From: Desulfoscipio geothermicus
GTDB lineage: Bacteria > Bacillota > Desulfotomaculia > Desulfotomaculales > Desulfallaceae
Direction: 5' to 3'
DNA length: 50,038 bases
NCBI GenBank assembly: GCA_016841645.1
Contig: JAENYS010000019.1
Coordinates: 1-50,038, forward strand
A model generated the notes under the pieces. The model was not told the DNA's origin. It saw only the letters and a list, made by a program, of their open reading frames with translations, and made no database searches. The translations under genes and the position numbers were made by a program. This document shows positions 34,091 to 42,394 of this stretch, piece by piece (position 1 is the stretch's first letter; each line of letters opens with the position of its first letter).

Positions 34091-36217
34091 TTAAACTAAG
34101 GCGCTCTCTAATCCCGAGTCAGAAACAAAAATAGCGGTATTGGGAATAATTTCAACTAATTCAAGCACTTCTTCAAAGCTTTTTGGCATCCCAACAATGG
34201 TAATATCCGCTGTTTGAGAAATAATTGTACTTTTAAACTCTCCCTGGGTAATTTTAATCTCTGTATGAACGGGCAACCGAGCTTTATCCTTAAATGATTC
34301 CATTTGTAAGGCTGCTTGCATTGCTTCTTTGTTATTACCCACAGTTCTAGATAAGTTAATGGATGCCTTCAAATTTTTAGACAGTTGGAGAGCAATTAAC
34401 ACGGCCAAATTGGTATTCGGACTCTTGTCCCTTAGCCAAAGGTTGATTATACGTTCCTGCCCAAAACCGTATTTGGGGTGAATATAAAGTAAAATTATTC
34501 CAAGATTCATTAAATTCAATTGATGAGTCAATGGTTTTAGCAGTATACGTTTTTCTTTGTCGTTACTGATTGTCATCAGAACAGCATTCGGAGGTAAAAA
34601 AGAACTCATAAGAGTTTGGGTAACAACCGGCAGTTCCATGGCAAAGCTATGATTACTGTTGACAATGATTTTCTGGACAAAAAGATTTTCTTCTTTCAAG
34701 GGGGCAGTGATAAAATCTATTTGTAAACTGGTTTGGTTTTCCATTCGTTCTTTATTGTCATTAATCGTGAGACAATACAGCCTTCCTGATGGGTAGACAA
34801 TATTTCTAACCATGCGAATAATCCGTCGCAAATTGTCATGATCTTCTACAGGAACTAAAATATATGGCTTCCATAAACGTGGATGGTAGGGTCTGGACAT
34901 TGCTTTTTGGGCTGCCCACTCTGAAATAATGGAAAGAAACCCGCCTCTAATATCTCCGTTAGGAGAATAAAGGTTTCTCTTTGTGAGGTAATAATAAATT
35001 GAACTAATGATGACTAGTGTTACCAAGGTAAATATTTTGCTGATTAAAAACATTGAGAAAACACAGCCTAAAAAACCGATCACCGGGATTATGATGGAAA
35101 TGCGTAATTGTGGCCTGAAACTGACCACTCCAGACAGTTCTTCCATTAGAACGGCCAGATTAATAGTACCGTAAGTCATTAAAAAAAATAAAGTAAGCAA
35201 GCTTGCCAAAGTGTCTAAATTTCCTACCATCAACATCACTAAAGAAATAAAAGCTGTAATTATAACTGCGTTCTGCGGCTCGCCATTTTTACCTTTAGCA
35301 GCAAATATTTTAGGAAAAGGAACCAGTCTGTCGTCAGACAAAGCCGCTAAAGTCCTGGGTGCGCTGACCATGGTTGATAAAGCGGAAGAAAGTACGGCAC
35401 CCATAATTCCCGATATTATTAATATTTTTGAAAAGCCTAAGCGGAGAATAATTAAGTTATCCTGTAGCAGCACTTCTTCGGAAACCCGGGATGAGAATAC
35501 AAAGGCACAGCATACATAGACAATAAATCCCAAAGTAATCGCAGCCAACATCCCATGGATAATGCTTTTCCTTGGAGTTCTAAGTTCTCCTGACATGCTG
35601 ACTCCTGCCAAGATGCCTGTTACGGCAGGGAAAAAGATTGCAAATGTTTCCCAATAGGTAGCCTCTTGCATTTTTCCGATTAATACAATGGAACCGTTAT
35701 TCAGTGAAGGACCGTTGAAAAAAGATAATATTGAAAGGATAACGACAAAAAGAATAATGTATTGGACCTTAAAGGCCAGTCCGGCGCTTAACATAGCAAT
35801 AATCGCCAAAAATAGCCATGTTATCAGGCAAACCAACAGCATATTTTGTTCCGGGAAAAAGTAATGCCAAAGTTCTGCAAAGCCTATAATATAAAAAGCA
35901 ACAGAAAATGCCTGGGAAATATAAAGAGGTATGCCGATAGCCCCCCCTGTTTCCAATCCCAGGGAACGAGAGATAATAGAGTAGGCCCCACCGGCCCCTA
36001 TTTCCGTATTGGAAACCATTGAGGCAACCGACAAGCCTGTTGAAATGGTGATTGCATGAGATAATATGATAATGGTCAAAGCTCCTATAAAACCTACATT
36101 TCCTACAACCCATCCCAAACGCAGATAAAGTATGACCCCTAATATTGTCAGAACAGTAGGAGTGAACACTCCTTCAAATGTTCCCAGGCCATTCTTGGCA
36201 GAAACTTGCTTACTCAT
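34091..36217 (-). CDS. SLC12-like amino acid/cation-chloride transporter
   Basis: A 708-residue APC-superfamily transporter. The first 420 residues hold about 12 membrane helices. They begin with GLGTFEGVFTPTVLTILGVILYLRLGWVVG, the typical first helix of the Na-K-Cl cotransporter type, followed by the IGAGGAYSIISRSLG loop. The remaining 280 residues form the cytoplasmic C-terminal domain of SLC12 proteins, including WKPYILVPVEDHDN and INLWLRDKSPNTNLAVLIALQLS. Transported ions or amino acids cannot be told. ATG 36217 follows AAGGGGAAA. A 129-bp piece of this gene (34209-34337) is duplicated at 36991-37119. Confidence 0.82.
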   Translation of the reverse strand: MSKQVSAKNGLGTFEGVFTPTVLTILGVILYLRLGWVVGNVGFIGALTIIILSHAITISTGLSVASMVSNTEIGAGGAYSIISRSLGLETGGAIGIPLYISQAFSVAFYIIGFAELWHYFFPEQNMLLVCLITWLFLAIIAMLSAGLAFKVQYIILFVVILSILSFFNGPSLNNGSIVLIGKMQEATYWETFAIFFPAVTGILAGVSMSGELRTPRKSIIHGMLAAITLGFIVYVCCAFVFSSRVSEEVLLQDNLIILRLGFSKILIISGIMGAVLSSALSTMVSAPRTLAALSDDRLVPFPKIFAAKGKNGEPQNAVIITAFISLVMLMVGNLDTLASLLTLFFLMTYGTINLAVLMEELSGVVSFRPQLRISIIIPVIGFLGCVFSMFLISKIFTLVTLVIISSIYYYLTKRNLYSPNGDIRGGFLSIISEWAAQKAMSRPYHPRLWKPYILVPVEDHDNLRRIIRMVRNIVYPSGRLYCLTINDNKERMENQTSLQIDFITAPLKEENLFVQKIIVNSNHSFAMELPVVTQTLMSSFLPPNAVLMTISNDKEKRILLKPLTHQLNLMNLGIILLYIHPKYGFGQERIINLWLRDKSPNTNLAVLIALQLSKNLKASINLSRTVGNNKEAMQAALQMESFKDKARLPVHTEIKITQGEFKSTIISQTADITIVGMPKSFEEVLELVEIIPNTAIFVSDSGLESALV

Positions 36218-36288
36218 AAATTTCCCCTTTAGTACATTTTTTTCGACATATGATTACTAAAAATTATAAAATATCCCTGCATACATGA

Positions 36289-36541
36289 TTATATCGCAAG
36301 CACATTGCTAAAGCTACAAGCTTTTATAGCAGTAGTTACCATAGCCTTCTTTAATTTGATAGTCTCCAAATCCTTGGGTATCATTCCCAGCCCCACTTAA
36401 CCCTGCAGTCTTTAATCTCTTCATTATTTCTTGGCACCATCTCACCATCAGCAATCTTAACCCTGCCTGTCACCACTTTGAAATCAGGCTCTTTTTGGCT
36501 TCTTCCAGCTTCTGAATCAGCAGCTCCTTTTTGGCGATCAC
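36289..36541 (-). pseudogene. HsdS C-terminal relic
   Basis: Fragments in successive frames read AKKELLIQKLEEAKKSLIS, KVVTGRVKIADGEMVPRNNE and LGMIPKDLETIKLKKA. This is the conserved helical spacer and distal domain start of type I specificity subunits (VEWLGMIPKDWE type). At least two frameshifts are needed. Confidence 0.7.
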
Positions 36542-36565
36542 AGATTACCCTGCGTAGCCTGTCAT

Positions 36566-36728
36566 CTATGAAATTCCTTCATTGACGGTTATTACGAATG
36601 AAAGTTTGTTGGCACTAATTCCTGCTATTTTTACCACGCTAAAATATGAGCAGATATATTCAGGTAAATTCGGGCAACTTAGTATAACTCGTTCTCCGGC
36701 TTTCAATCCCAGCTTTAATAATAGACTT
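36566..36728 (-). pseudogene. AMP-forming acyl-CoA synthetase relic
   Basis: The frame reads LLLKLGLKAGERVILSCPNL, PEYICSYFSVVKIAGISAN, as in the N-terminal region of acyl-CoA synthetases (GDRVAI, LPNCPEF, FGILKAG type). It is short and bounded by stops. Confidence 0.65.
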
Positions 36729-36924
36729 TATGAACTCCCGATATCCTATTGATGGACGAAGCATCCGATAGCAAATTGATTTATCATCGGATTGGCTGAT
36801 TATTAGGTATAACTTAATTTAAGGAAATCTAAGCGGTGTTCCCGTTGTCATATTAAGTATATTTAGTTGTTGAAAATTACCCCAAGACTAATTTTTTCCA
36901 GACTCACAAACTTATATGGCCTGA
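36729..36924. other. Non-coding stretch before the palindrome
   Basis: No gene or relic recognised. TCCGAT/ATCGGA arms around 36766-36798 form a small hairpin. Confidence 0.3.
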
Positions 36925-36984
36925 TGGGGTCAGACCTTGACATTTGACACGTAGTTAAGTGTCAAATGTCAAGGTCTGACCCCA
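36925..36984. repeat. Perfect palindrome (REP-like element), copy 3
   Basis: 26-base arms 36925-36950 and 36959-36984 are exact reverse complements around GTAGTTAA. The arms are the same sequence as in the element at 14133-14198; only the loop and the outer three bases differ. Confidence 0.85.
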
Positions 36985-36990
36985 AAACTT

Positions 36991-37119
36991 GCTGTTTGAG
37001 AAATAATTGTACTTTTAAACTCTCCCTGGGTAATTTTAATCTCTGTATGAACGGGCAACCGAGCTTTATCCTTAAATGATTCCATTTGTAAGGCTGCTTG
37101 CATTGTTTCTTTTTTATTA
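36991..37119 (-). pseudogene. Duplicated internal fragment of the SLC12-like gene
   Basis: The 129 bases match 34209-34337 with two substitutions, in the same orientation, 2782 bases apart. The copy starts 6 bases beyond the palindrome. It carries no start codon or complete domain. Confidence 0.88.
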
Positions 37120-37188
37120 ATCTAAAAAGTCATAACCTTTTTGTAGCAAATACATATAAGAGAGGACACGAGCGGTTCTTATACTTCC

Positions 37189-37884
37189 CTACACAAAAAC
37201 TTTTTTCATCCACTCAACCAAACTAATATTGTATTCTTCCCTTATATTATCTACTTCTTCTATTTTTAGCACATGGCCATCTCGAATAGCTACAACCATA
37301 TCTAAAAGTGGTTCTATCTCCGATACCTCATGGGTAGTCATTATAACAGTCTGGTGTTCCAAGTCTATAAAGGAAACCAACCCCTTAATTATCGATTCCC
37401 GTACCATGGGGTCAAGCCCTGATAATGGTTCGTCCATTAAAATAAGTTTAGCACGCCGGGACAAAGTCAAAACAATTTTAAGCCGACCCCGGTTTCCTTT
37501 GGAAAGATCCTTAACCCGTGCATCCGGTTTTAATTGCATAAATTTCAACATCGACTCCGCTTTATTTATGTCAAAATCACTGTATTGTTCGTGGTAAAAG
37601 TTAATGGTTTCCTGAACAGTAAAAAAAGAATAAAAAGCATCCAGTTCGGAGAGGAAGGCAACCTCTTCACTGATTCTCCGGCAGGTCGGTTTACCGCACA
37701 CAGTCACTTTTCCTCTATTAACCCTTATCAGCCCTGCCATAATTTTTAGTGCTGTTGATTTACCGCTTCCGTTGGGACCAATTAAGCCAATTACCTTCCC
37801 ACCGGGAAGTTCAAAACTTACGTTATCAAGAGCTAATTCTCCATAGTATTTTTTTGATACATTTTCAAACTTAACCATCGACAT
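37189..37884 (-). CDS. ABC transporter ATP-binding protein
   Basis: A 231-residue ATPase subunit. Walker A is GLIGPNGSGKSTALKI (about residues 35-50), the signature region is DLSKGNRGRLKIVLTLSR (an LSKGN variant), Walker B is KLILMDEPLSGLDP, and the H-loop is MTTHEVSEIE. The closest group is the YtrB/BcrA-like exporters. Start MSMVKFEN at 37884 has AGGAGG 5 bases away and lies 10 bases after the GntR gene. It forms an operon with the GntR regulator and the membrane protein upstream, so it probably powers export of an antibiotic or cell-wall-related compound. Confidence 0.87.
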   Translation of the reverse strand: MSMVKFENVSKKYYGELALDNVSFELPGGKVIGLIGPNGSGKSTALKIMAGLIRVNRGKVTVCGKPTCRRISEEVAFLSELDAFYSFFTVQETINFYHEQYSDFDINKAESMLKFMQLKPDARVKDLSKGNRGRLKIVLTLSRRAKLILMDEPLSGLDPMVRESIIKGLVSFIDLEHQTVIMTTHEVSEIEPLLDMVVAIRDGHVLKIEEVDNIREEYNISLVEWMKKVFV

Positions 37885-37894
37885 ATTGGCCTCC

Positions 37895-38266
37895 TTAATT
37901 GCTCTTATCATTCAGGTGTTCACTTAACCCGGCTATAATTTCCACTGCGTTAAAACCCATTTCTTTCATATCTTGAATAAAAGTATCAATTTTTTCGTGC
38001 TTCAATTGTTCACGCAGCTGGTTTAAGCATGCTTTGTCCTCGGTTACGAAGGTACCCAGTCCCCGCCTGGTTTCAACAACAGCCAAACGTTCAAGCTCAG
38101 CATACGCCCGTTGTACCGTGTTGGGATTAACTTTGAATTGTGCCCCCAATTCCCTGACTGAAGGCAGTTTCTCCCCTGTCTTTAAATCACCCCGTACAAT
38201 TTGTATGATAACCTTCTGTAGAAGCTGGAGGTATATTGGTTGAGTTGCATTGAATCCGTCAGTCAT
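37895..38266 (-). CDS. GntR-family regulator, YtrA-type
   Basis: A 123-residue regulator. The winged helix domain has IYLQLLQKVIIQIVRGDLKTGEKLPSVRELGAQFKVNPNTVQRAYAEL; the family hallmark is LPSVREL...NPNTVQRAY. Only a short helical C-terminus (about 50 residues) follows, without an effector domain, as in the YtrA subfamily. Such repressors sit in operons with ABC transporters they control. It lies 2 bases after the permease gene and 10 bases before the ATPase gene. A 24-bp palindrome upstream of the operon is the likely operator. Confidence 0.88.
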   Translation of the reverse strand: MTDGFNATQPIYLQLLQKVIIQIVRGDLKTGEKLPSVRELGAQFKVNPNTVQRAYAELERLAVVETRRGLGTFVTEDKACLNQLREQLKHEKIDTFIQDMKEMGFNAVEIIAGLSEHLNDKSN

Positions 38267-38268
38267 AA

Positions 38269-39054
38269 TTACACCTCTACTTTATTGTCTAAAAGCCAAC
38301 CGCAGAAATAAAATACAGCTGCCATGACTAGTGTAAAGAATAGAATCTCTCCAACATGGATAGTTTGTTGGACATACACATGCTCCAAACTGTTAAGCGC
38401 TGTCAGCGGTATATTTATAGCACCCCATTTAACCAGCAGGTCATAAGCGATGGTTTCCTGGAAAGCACCCATGCCCCAGGTAGGGATTAGAAAAACTCCA
38501 ACCCCAATGAAAAAACGCCCTTTTTTTATAAAGTTTCTTGTTGACGCCATAGCCACAGAAATCATCATGGCCCACAAACCATTATAAATGGCACCTGCAA
38601 TAAACAGCATAACCACAACCCATCCGTAATTAAGGATTATTGACCAGACCGCTTCCGTAATCTGTGGGTCATAAACCTGTGTAAAGATTTTAAATTCCAC
38701 AGCCGCCACCCAAAAAGCAAAGATACAAGTTATGATAAGCGATAATAACATTGCAATTAATCCACTTGCTAACTTAGCGGAAATTAGCGACCACCCCGAG
38801 CGGGGTAAATGAAGCCATAAATGCGCATTATTCCATTCGTTAGACAGGCTTTTCAACATATAAATTGCCAAGTAAAAAATATGCAAGCCAACTACCACAA
38901 TAGCTAACACTGTGGCTGCCGGCCCGCTATGCTGATACGCTAGGTAGAGCTCCAGTAAACCAGCCGCAATAACTATAACCAGCCCCCATAATACGCTAGA
39001 CCTCGTCATCTTAAATTCCTTTTTCAACAAACTTACCCATGTGCCCAATGTCAT
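38269..39054 (-). CDS. ABC transporter membrane protein
   Basis: About 261 residues with six predicted membrane segments and the layout of an ABC-2 type permease in YtrA-regulated operons. Conserved-looking loops include LLKKEFKMTRSS at the N-terminus and NAHLWLHLPRSGWSLISAKL after the second helix. The start is uncertain: ATG 39069 has no ribosome binding site, ATG 39054 has AGGAGG only 2 bases away, and TTG 39048 has ideal spacing to the same AGGAGG. It is the first gene of the operon with the GntR and ATPase genes. Confidence 0.8.
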   Translation of the reverse strand: MTLGTWVSLLKKEFKMTRSSVLWGLVIVIAAGLLELYLAYQHSGPAATVLAIVVVGLHIFYLAIYMLKSLSNEWNNAHLWLHLPRSGWSLISAKLASGLIAMLLSLIITCIFAFWVAAVEFKIFTQVYDPQITEAVWSIILNYGWVVVMLFIAGAIYNGLWAMMISVAMASTRNFIKKGRFFIGVGVFLIPTWGMGAFQETIAYDLLVKWGAINIPLTALNSLEHVYVQQTIHVGEILFFTLVMAAVFYFCGWLLDNKVEV

Positions 39055-39083
39055 GCCCTCCTGTATCATTGTATTATTGTAAT

Positions 39084-39107
39084 GGTGTACTATTAATATA
39101 GTACACC
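39084..39107 (-). promoter_or_regulatory. Palindromic operator of the GntR/ABC operon
   Basis: GGTGTACTAT (39084-39093) and ATAGTACACC (39098-39107) are perfect inverted arms around TAAT. On the minus strand TTGACA (39125-39120) lies upstream, so the palindrome covers the -10 region. YtrA-type repressors bind GTGTA/TACAC palindromes, which fits auto-repression. Confidence 0.75.
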
Positions 39108-39364
39108 AAAAATAAACTGTGTCAAGTGTTTTTTTGGCATTGATACATTGACTCGATAAGCTATTAAATTATCCTTAGGTTCCCTGCATGGTATAATAAG
39201 GTAAAATACCGTCTAAAGAAGGTGCAAAATGAACGTTACTTAAACTGAAAATATAAGAAATACTATAGACGCTATAATTAAATACTTTGGCGGAAAACAA
39301 GATGTATTGGCTGTTTGACGTGCTATTGCATTATAGCAGTGGCAGATGCGAACATATATTATAA
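39108..39364. other. Intergenic region with small relic
   Basis: Apart from the -35 of the ABC operon, a plus-strand frame from ATG 39229 (RBS GAAGGTG) reads MNVT, stop, TENIRNTIDAIIKYFGGKQD up to a stop near 39318. It looks like a small gene broken by a premature TAA; family unknown. TATAAT at about 39192 may be its promoter. Confidence 0.35.
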
Positions 39365-40114
39365 TTAAATTAGGGAGAATGTAACTTTGATTTTTGTGCC
39401 GCACCACGGCCTTTTCATTGCCTCCAGTTTCTTTTCTTTCGGCATTTTTTCTATTGCATATCTTAATGCAGTTCTGGGCATTATTTCTCTCTTGCTTAAT
39501 ACATACTGATATACGTCCTCTTCATAATTATTACACGTGGATTTCAGCATCCAGCCGTAACCTTTTTGAACCAGGTCATCGGTGTCTAATAACAGTTTGC
39601 CTGCAATTTTGAATATATTATTTTTAAAAAGGCCCTTCTTCGCCGGTATGATAAGCGATACAGCGGATGCGCGCCTAACCCATCTGTTTTCCGATTGGGT
39701 CCACTCTGTAAGTTTTTCTATGTACGAAGGATACATTTCCAGAAATGTCCCTATGGTATGGTTGCAAAGGGTATCGCATGATGCCCAGTTTGTTACGTAT
39801 TCGTTTACCCATCTTTCAAATACTAAAAAGTCATCTTCAGTATACTGCTTATTCACTTCATACGACCAGTTGCACGCAATAAAGGACTCTTCCAGCATTC
39901 CTGACTTCCATAACTGCTCACATAAATCAAATATGTCTTTTTTAGGAAGGTCTTTGATTATTTTAAACGCCTTTTTTGATATCTTAGTGACTAATGAGGT
40001 TTTAACGCCGTAAAGTTTGACTTCCTCCTTAAAGAATTTTTTGCCGCTTTGCTTTGTCGTCTCATCGGCGTTTTCGAGAAGTTCCTGCCTTATCTGCTCT
40101 ATAAAATTCACCAT
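39365..40114 (-). CDS. DNA alkylation repair protein, AlkD-like HEAT-repeat glycosylase
   Basis: A 249-residue all-helical protein of the AlkC/AlkD family, which excises alkylated bases. It contains helical repeats with the characteristic WSYEVNKQYTEDDFLVFERWVNEYVTNWASCDTLCNHTIG and WVRRASAVSLIIPAKKG, including the WRRASAV-type motif and the conserved Asp of the WxxCD segment. The C-terminal MPRTALRYAIEKMP is also typical. ATG 40114 follows GGGAGGAG. A fragment of this gene is duplicated at 32374-32606. The extreme C-terminus (GTKIKVTFSLI) is not family-like and may be a replaced tail. Confidence 0.82.
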   Translation of the reverse strand: MVNFIEQIRQELLENADETTKQSGKKFFKEEVKLYGVKTSLVTKISKKAFKIIKDLPKKDIFDLCEQLWKSGMLEESFIACNWSYEVNKQYTEDDFLVFERWVNEYVTNWASCDTLCNHTIGTFLEMYPSYIEKLTEWTQSENRWVRRASAVSLIIPAKKGLFKNNIFKIAGKLLLDTDDLVQKGYGWMLKSTCNNYEEDVYQYVLSKREIMPRTALRYAIEKMPKEKKLEAMKRPWCGTKIKVTFSLI

Positions 40115-40136
40115 TTGATCTCCTCCCAGCTCATTA

Positions 40137-40526
40137 TCAGAACCATATTGTCTTTATAATAAGATAAATCGCAAGTAACCATATGGCTACAATTGGCAAG
40201 GCCAAATACCATTTCTTAGGTTTGCCGTCCGCCCATAATCCTTCAGCATCAATACGACATTCCGCAAACATATCAGGCGGAATCAATCGTACTGTCAGAG
40301 CAATAAGACCTGGCAATATAATTACGTCATCTAAATAACCCAACACGGGTATAAAATCTGGAATAAGGTCAATTGGAGATAAAGCGTATATAATTGTTAT
40401 TCCGGCAACAATTTTTGCTATAGTCGGTGTCTCCTTTTTCCTTAATGCTATGAAAACAGCAGGAATATCTATTTTTAATTGTTTAGTTCTTTTTTTAAGA
40501 TTCACAGGTATATCTTCCTCTTGCAT
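40137..40526 (-). CDS. YkvA/DUF1232 family membrane protein
   Basis: A 129-residue protein with the DUF1232 core IIYALSPIDLIPDFIPVLGYLDDVIILPGLIALTV, a conserved amphipathic/hydrophobic segment, and a second C-terminal membrane helix (WYLALPIVAIWLLAIYLIIK). It is probably a small inner-membrane protein; function of the family is unknown. It starts at ATG 40526, has no strong site, and lies just upstream of the AlkD-like gene (22 bases), so both are likely cotranscribed. Confidence 0.82.
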   Translation of the reverse strand: MQEEDIPVNLKKRTKQLKIDIPAVFIALRKKETPTIAKIVAGITIIYALSPIDLIPDFIPVLGYLDDVIILPGLIALTVRLIPPDMFAECRIDAEGLWADGKPKKWYLALPIVAIWLLAIYLIIKTIWF

Positions 40527-40566
40527 TCAGCGGCACCGGCTGATCCGATGATTTAAGATTCCATCA

Positions 40567-40812
40567 TCAGCGCTCCGGCTCCTGCACCAGCTCAAAACGA
40601 TATTTTTGCGTGACCTTCGGGTATTTCACATGGTCTACTTCACTCAAAAACATATCGTAGGGACGAATATATACCCTGAAATCGTCATACAGCGCCTGAT
40701 AGACAATATATTTTTCCTTAGTTTCACTGTGAGTGGCAACCGTCAGCAACTGGTACATTTTATTCTTGAAATGGCAGTACTTGCCGCCAATCACCGGTTT
40801 TCTTGGTTCCAT
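40567..40812 (-). CDS. DUF1653 domain protein
   Basis: An 81-residue protein covering one DUF1653 domain: GGKYCHFKNKMYQLLTVATH, the YIVYQALYDDFRVYIRPYDMF core and a final FELVQE. The family is a small beta barrel of unknown function found alone or fused to other domains. ATG 40812 is preferred over 40830 because CAGGAGGT lies right before it. The hsdR relic ends immediately upstream. Confidence 0.82.
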   Translation of the reverse strand: MEPRKPVIGGKYCHFKNKMYQLLTVATHSETKEKYIVYQALYDDFRVYIRPYDMFLSEVDHVKYPKVTQKYRFELVQEPER

Positions 40813-40837
40813 AAGTACCTCCTGAATCACTCCTCGT

Positions 40838-40937
40838 GTTTGCCACCTCTTCCAGTGACAAGGCTTCTTCTAAAACCACCATATTACGGCCCGAAGTGGA
40901 AGAATGAGCCTCATCAATTACGATGGAGTGGCCTTAA
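40838..40937 (-). pseudogene. HsdR (type I restriction) DEAH-box relic
   Basis: The frame reads HSIVIDEAHSSTSGRNMVVL, then EEALSLEE. This matches the Walker B region of type I restriction motor subunits (VIIDEAHSSQ type). It is cut on both sides. Confidence 0.65.
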
Positions 40938-41163
40938 ATGGATAAGGTATCATATTCACTCTCAGGTAAAAAAATAAACCCTCCAAAGGGATTTCATAGC
41001 TTTCTAGCCAATTCCTTATATATGTTTGGGTACTGTGACCTGACCTTTTGAAGTAAGAGTTGTATATTCCAATGCCCAATCCCTCCAGTATTACGTTATT
41101 ACTGTAATACTATTGTAGCAAAGATATCAGAGATAGCAAGTTCAAAAGATTGGCTTGTCAATT
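40938..41163. other. Non-coding gap
   Basis: No gene recognised between the hsdR relic and the promoter near 41164. Confidence 0.3.
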
Positions 41164-41351
41164 CTCGGATTGTGTTATAATATGTTCTCCCAATCGCGCC
41201 TACCGTGTAGTGCGGACGATGTTACCATCGCCAGATGTTAATTATGGGATTGATGTGTTCTGCGATTGTGTTAATTTTCGTGGTAGCTATCTCTAGGTTT
41301 AAACCATGGGGTAAAAGGAATAAGACTACTCAGCCCTATTCACTTCCATGA
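41154..41351 (+). other. Promoter and short membrane-peptide frame
   Basis: TTGTCA (41155-41160) and an extended -10 TGTTATAAT begin a plus-strand region. A 38-codon frame from ATG 41235 to 41351 then encodes a hydrophobic helix (LIMGLMCSAIVLIFVVAIS) and a basic tail RFKPWGKRNK. There is no ribosome binding site. It ends antisense to the YqhG-like gene. It may be a small membrane protein or a non-coding transcript. Confidence 0.35.
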
Positions 41352-42394
41352 GCGGTACAAATCAGCTGCCCGCCTTCACCGGGTACCAGTTGTCGGGCCG
41401 GTTCGCCGCATACGGGGCAGGCGGGGTCTTCAATATTGTTGTTGTAGGGATTGTAGACAACAATTTGATTATATAGCTTGTTTTTATGCTGCACCTCCAG
41501 CTTGATGTGCATACAGGGCAGGTGGTAGGCCACCAGGTGGTCCAGGCGCACCTCTGCTTCCACGGCATAGCGAGTAGCAACATCTTCCTCCCGCAACTGG
41601 CGGTCACGCAAAACGGCGGCCATTTGTTTTTCCAGCTGGCTCTTTTTTAGCGTATCGTCGGTGGCACTGATTTTACGTTCAATTTCAAGGGCGGATTGCT
41701 CATAGTAACTGCTTATTTTAACCAGTTCTTTTTCCTTTAAAGCAGCTGCCGACCGGCATACCGATTCCGCCAGCTGCCGTACTTGCATTTCAACTTGCCT
41801 GCAGGCCTTCTCGTGAAGCCGGGATAAAGGCAGCGTATCCGCGCCGGGTAAACGGTAATCCGGTTCTGTAACGGGCACTACATATTTCCATAGCTCGGAG
41901 AAGGATACCCTGGGCAGACCGCTGTATCCGTCTATCACAACCGGCACCAGAGCTTCGGTTTTTTCATAGGATCGGAATATACAGCGAAAGTTAAACTCAA
42001 AAAATACGTGATCCACCATCCACTGGTGGATCACCCGGGGCGGGCGGCAGCGTAGAAATTCCAGGCCGGCTAATATTTTTTGTTCCAGATTGCGGGGCGG
42101 TGTGACGCCGATTTGGGGCCGGTACAAACTGGTGTAGTGCCCGTAGCCCAGGGCCAAATCGGTGGCGATGTCCAACAGACTGCTGCCATAAGTGACAAAG
42201 GTGCTGCCGGGGTTTTCCCCAGCCACTTCGTAATCGAAGGCCAGCAGCAGTTGTTCATCTTTAAACTGCAGCGTTAATTCTTCGGGCAGCACTGTTTCCA
42301 ACAAACCATAGCCGGTTTGTTCCACCAGCGCCCCGGACCGTTTCAAAAAAGATTCCATAAAGTCTTGTAAAACAAGCCTGTTTTGGTTACTCAT
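41336..42394 (-). CDS. YqhG-like protein
   Basis: A 352-residue protein adjacent to and overlapping (8 bases) the Snf2 helicase gene, as Bacillus yqhG accompanies yqhH. It begins QNRLVLQDFMESFLKRSGAL. It has a middle helical coiled region (SAALKEKELVKISSYYEQSALEIERKISATDD) and ends with a zinc-knuckle-like CPVCGEPARQL, then LICTAHGSE. YqhG is known only as partner of the helicase. The start MSNQNR at 42394 is chosen because it overlaps the helicase stop (ATGA-type junction), with GGGGGAG upstream. Confidence 0.65.
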   Translation of the reverse strand: MSNQNRLVLQDFMESFLKRSGALVEQTGYGLLETVLPEELTLQFKDEQLLLAFDYEVAGENPGSTFVTYGSSLLDIATDLALGYGHYTSLYRPQIGVTPPRNLEQKILAGLEFLRCRPPRVIHQWMVDHVFFEFNFRCIFRSYEKTEALVPVVIDGYSGLPRVSFSELWKYVVPVTEPDYRLPGADTLPLSRLHEKACRQVEMQVRQLAESVCRSAAALKEKELVKISSYYEQSALEIERKISATDDTLKKSQLEKQMAAVLRDRQLREEDVATRYAVEAEVRLDHLVAYHLPCMHIKLEVQHKNKLYNQIVVYNPYNNNIEDPACPVCGEPARQLVPGEGGQLICTAHGSE

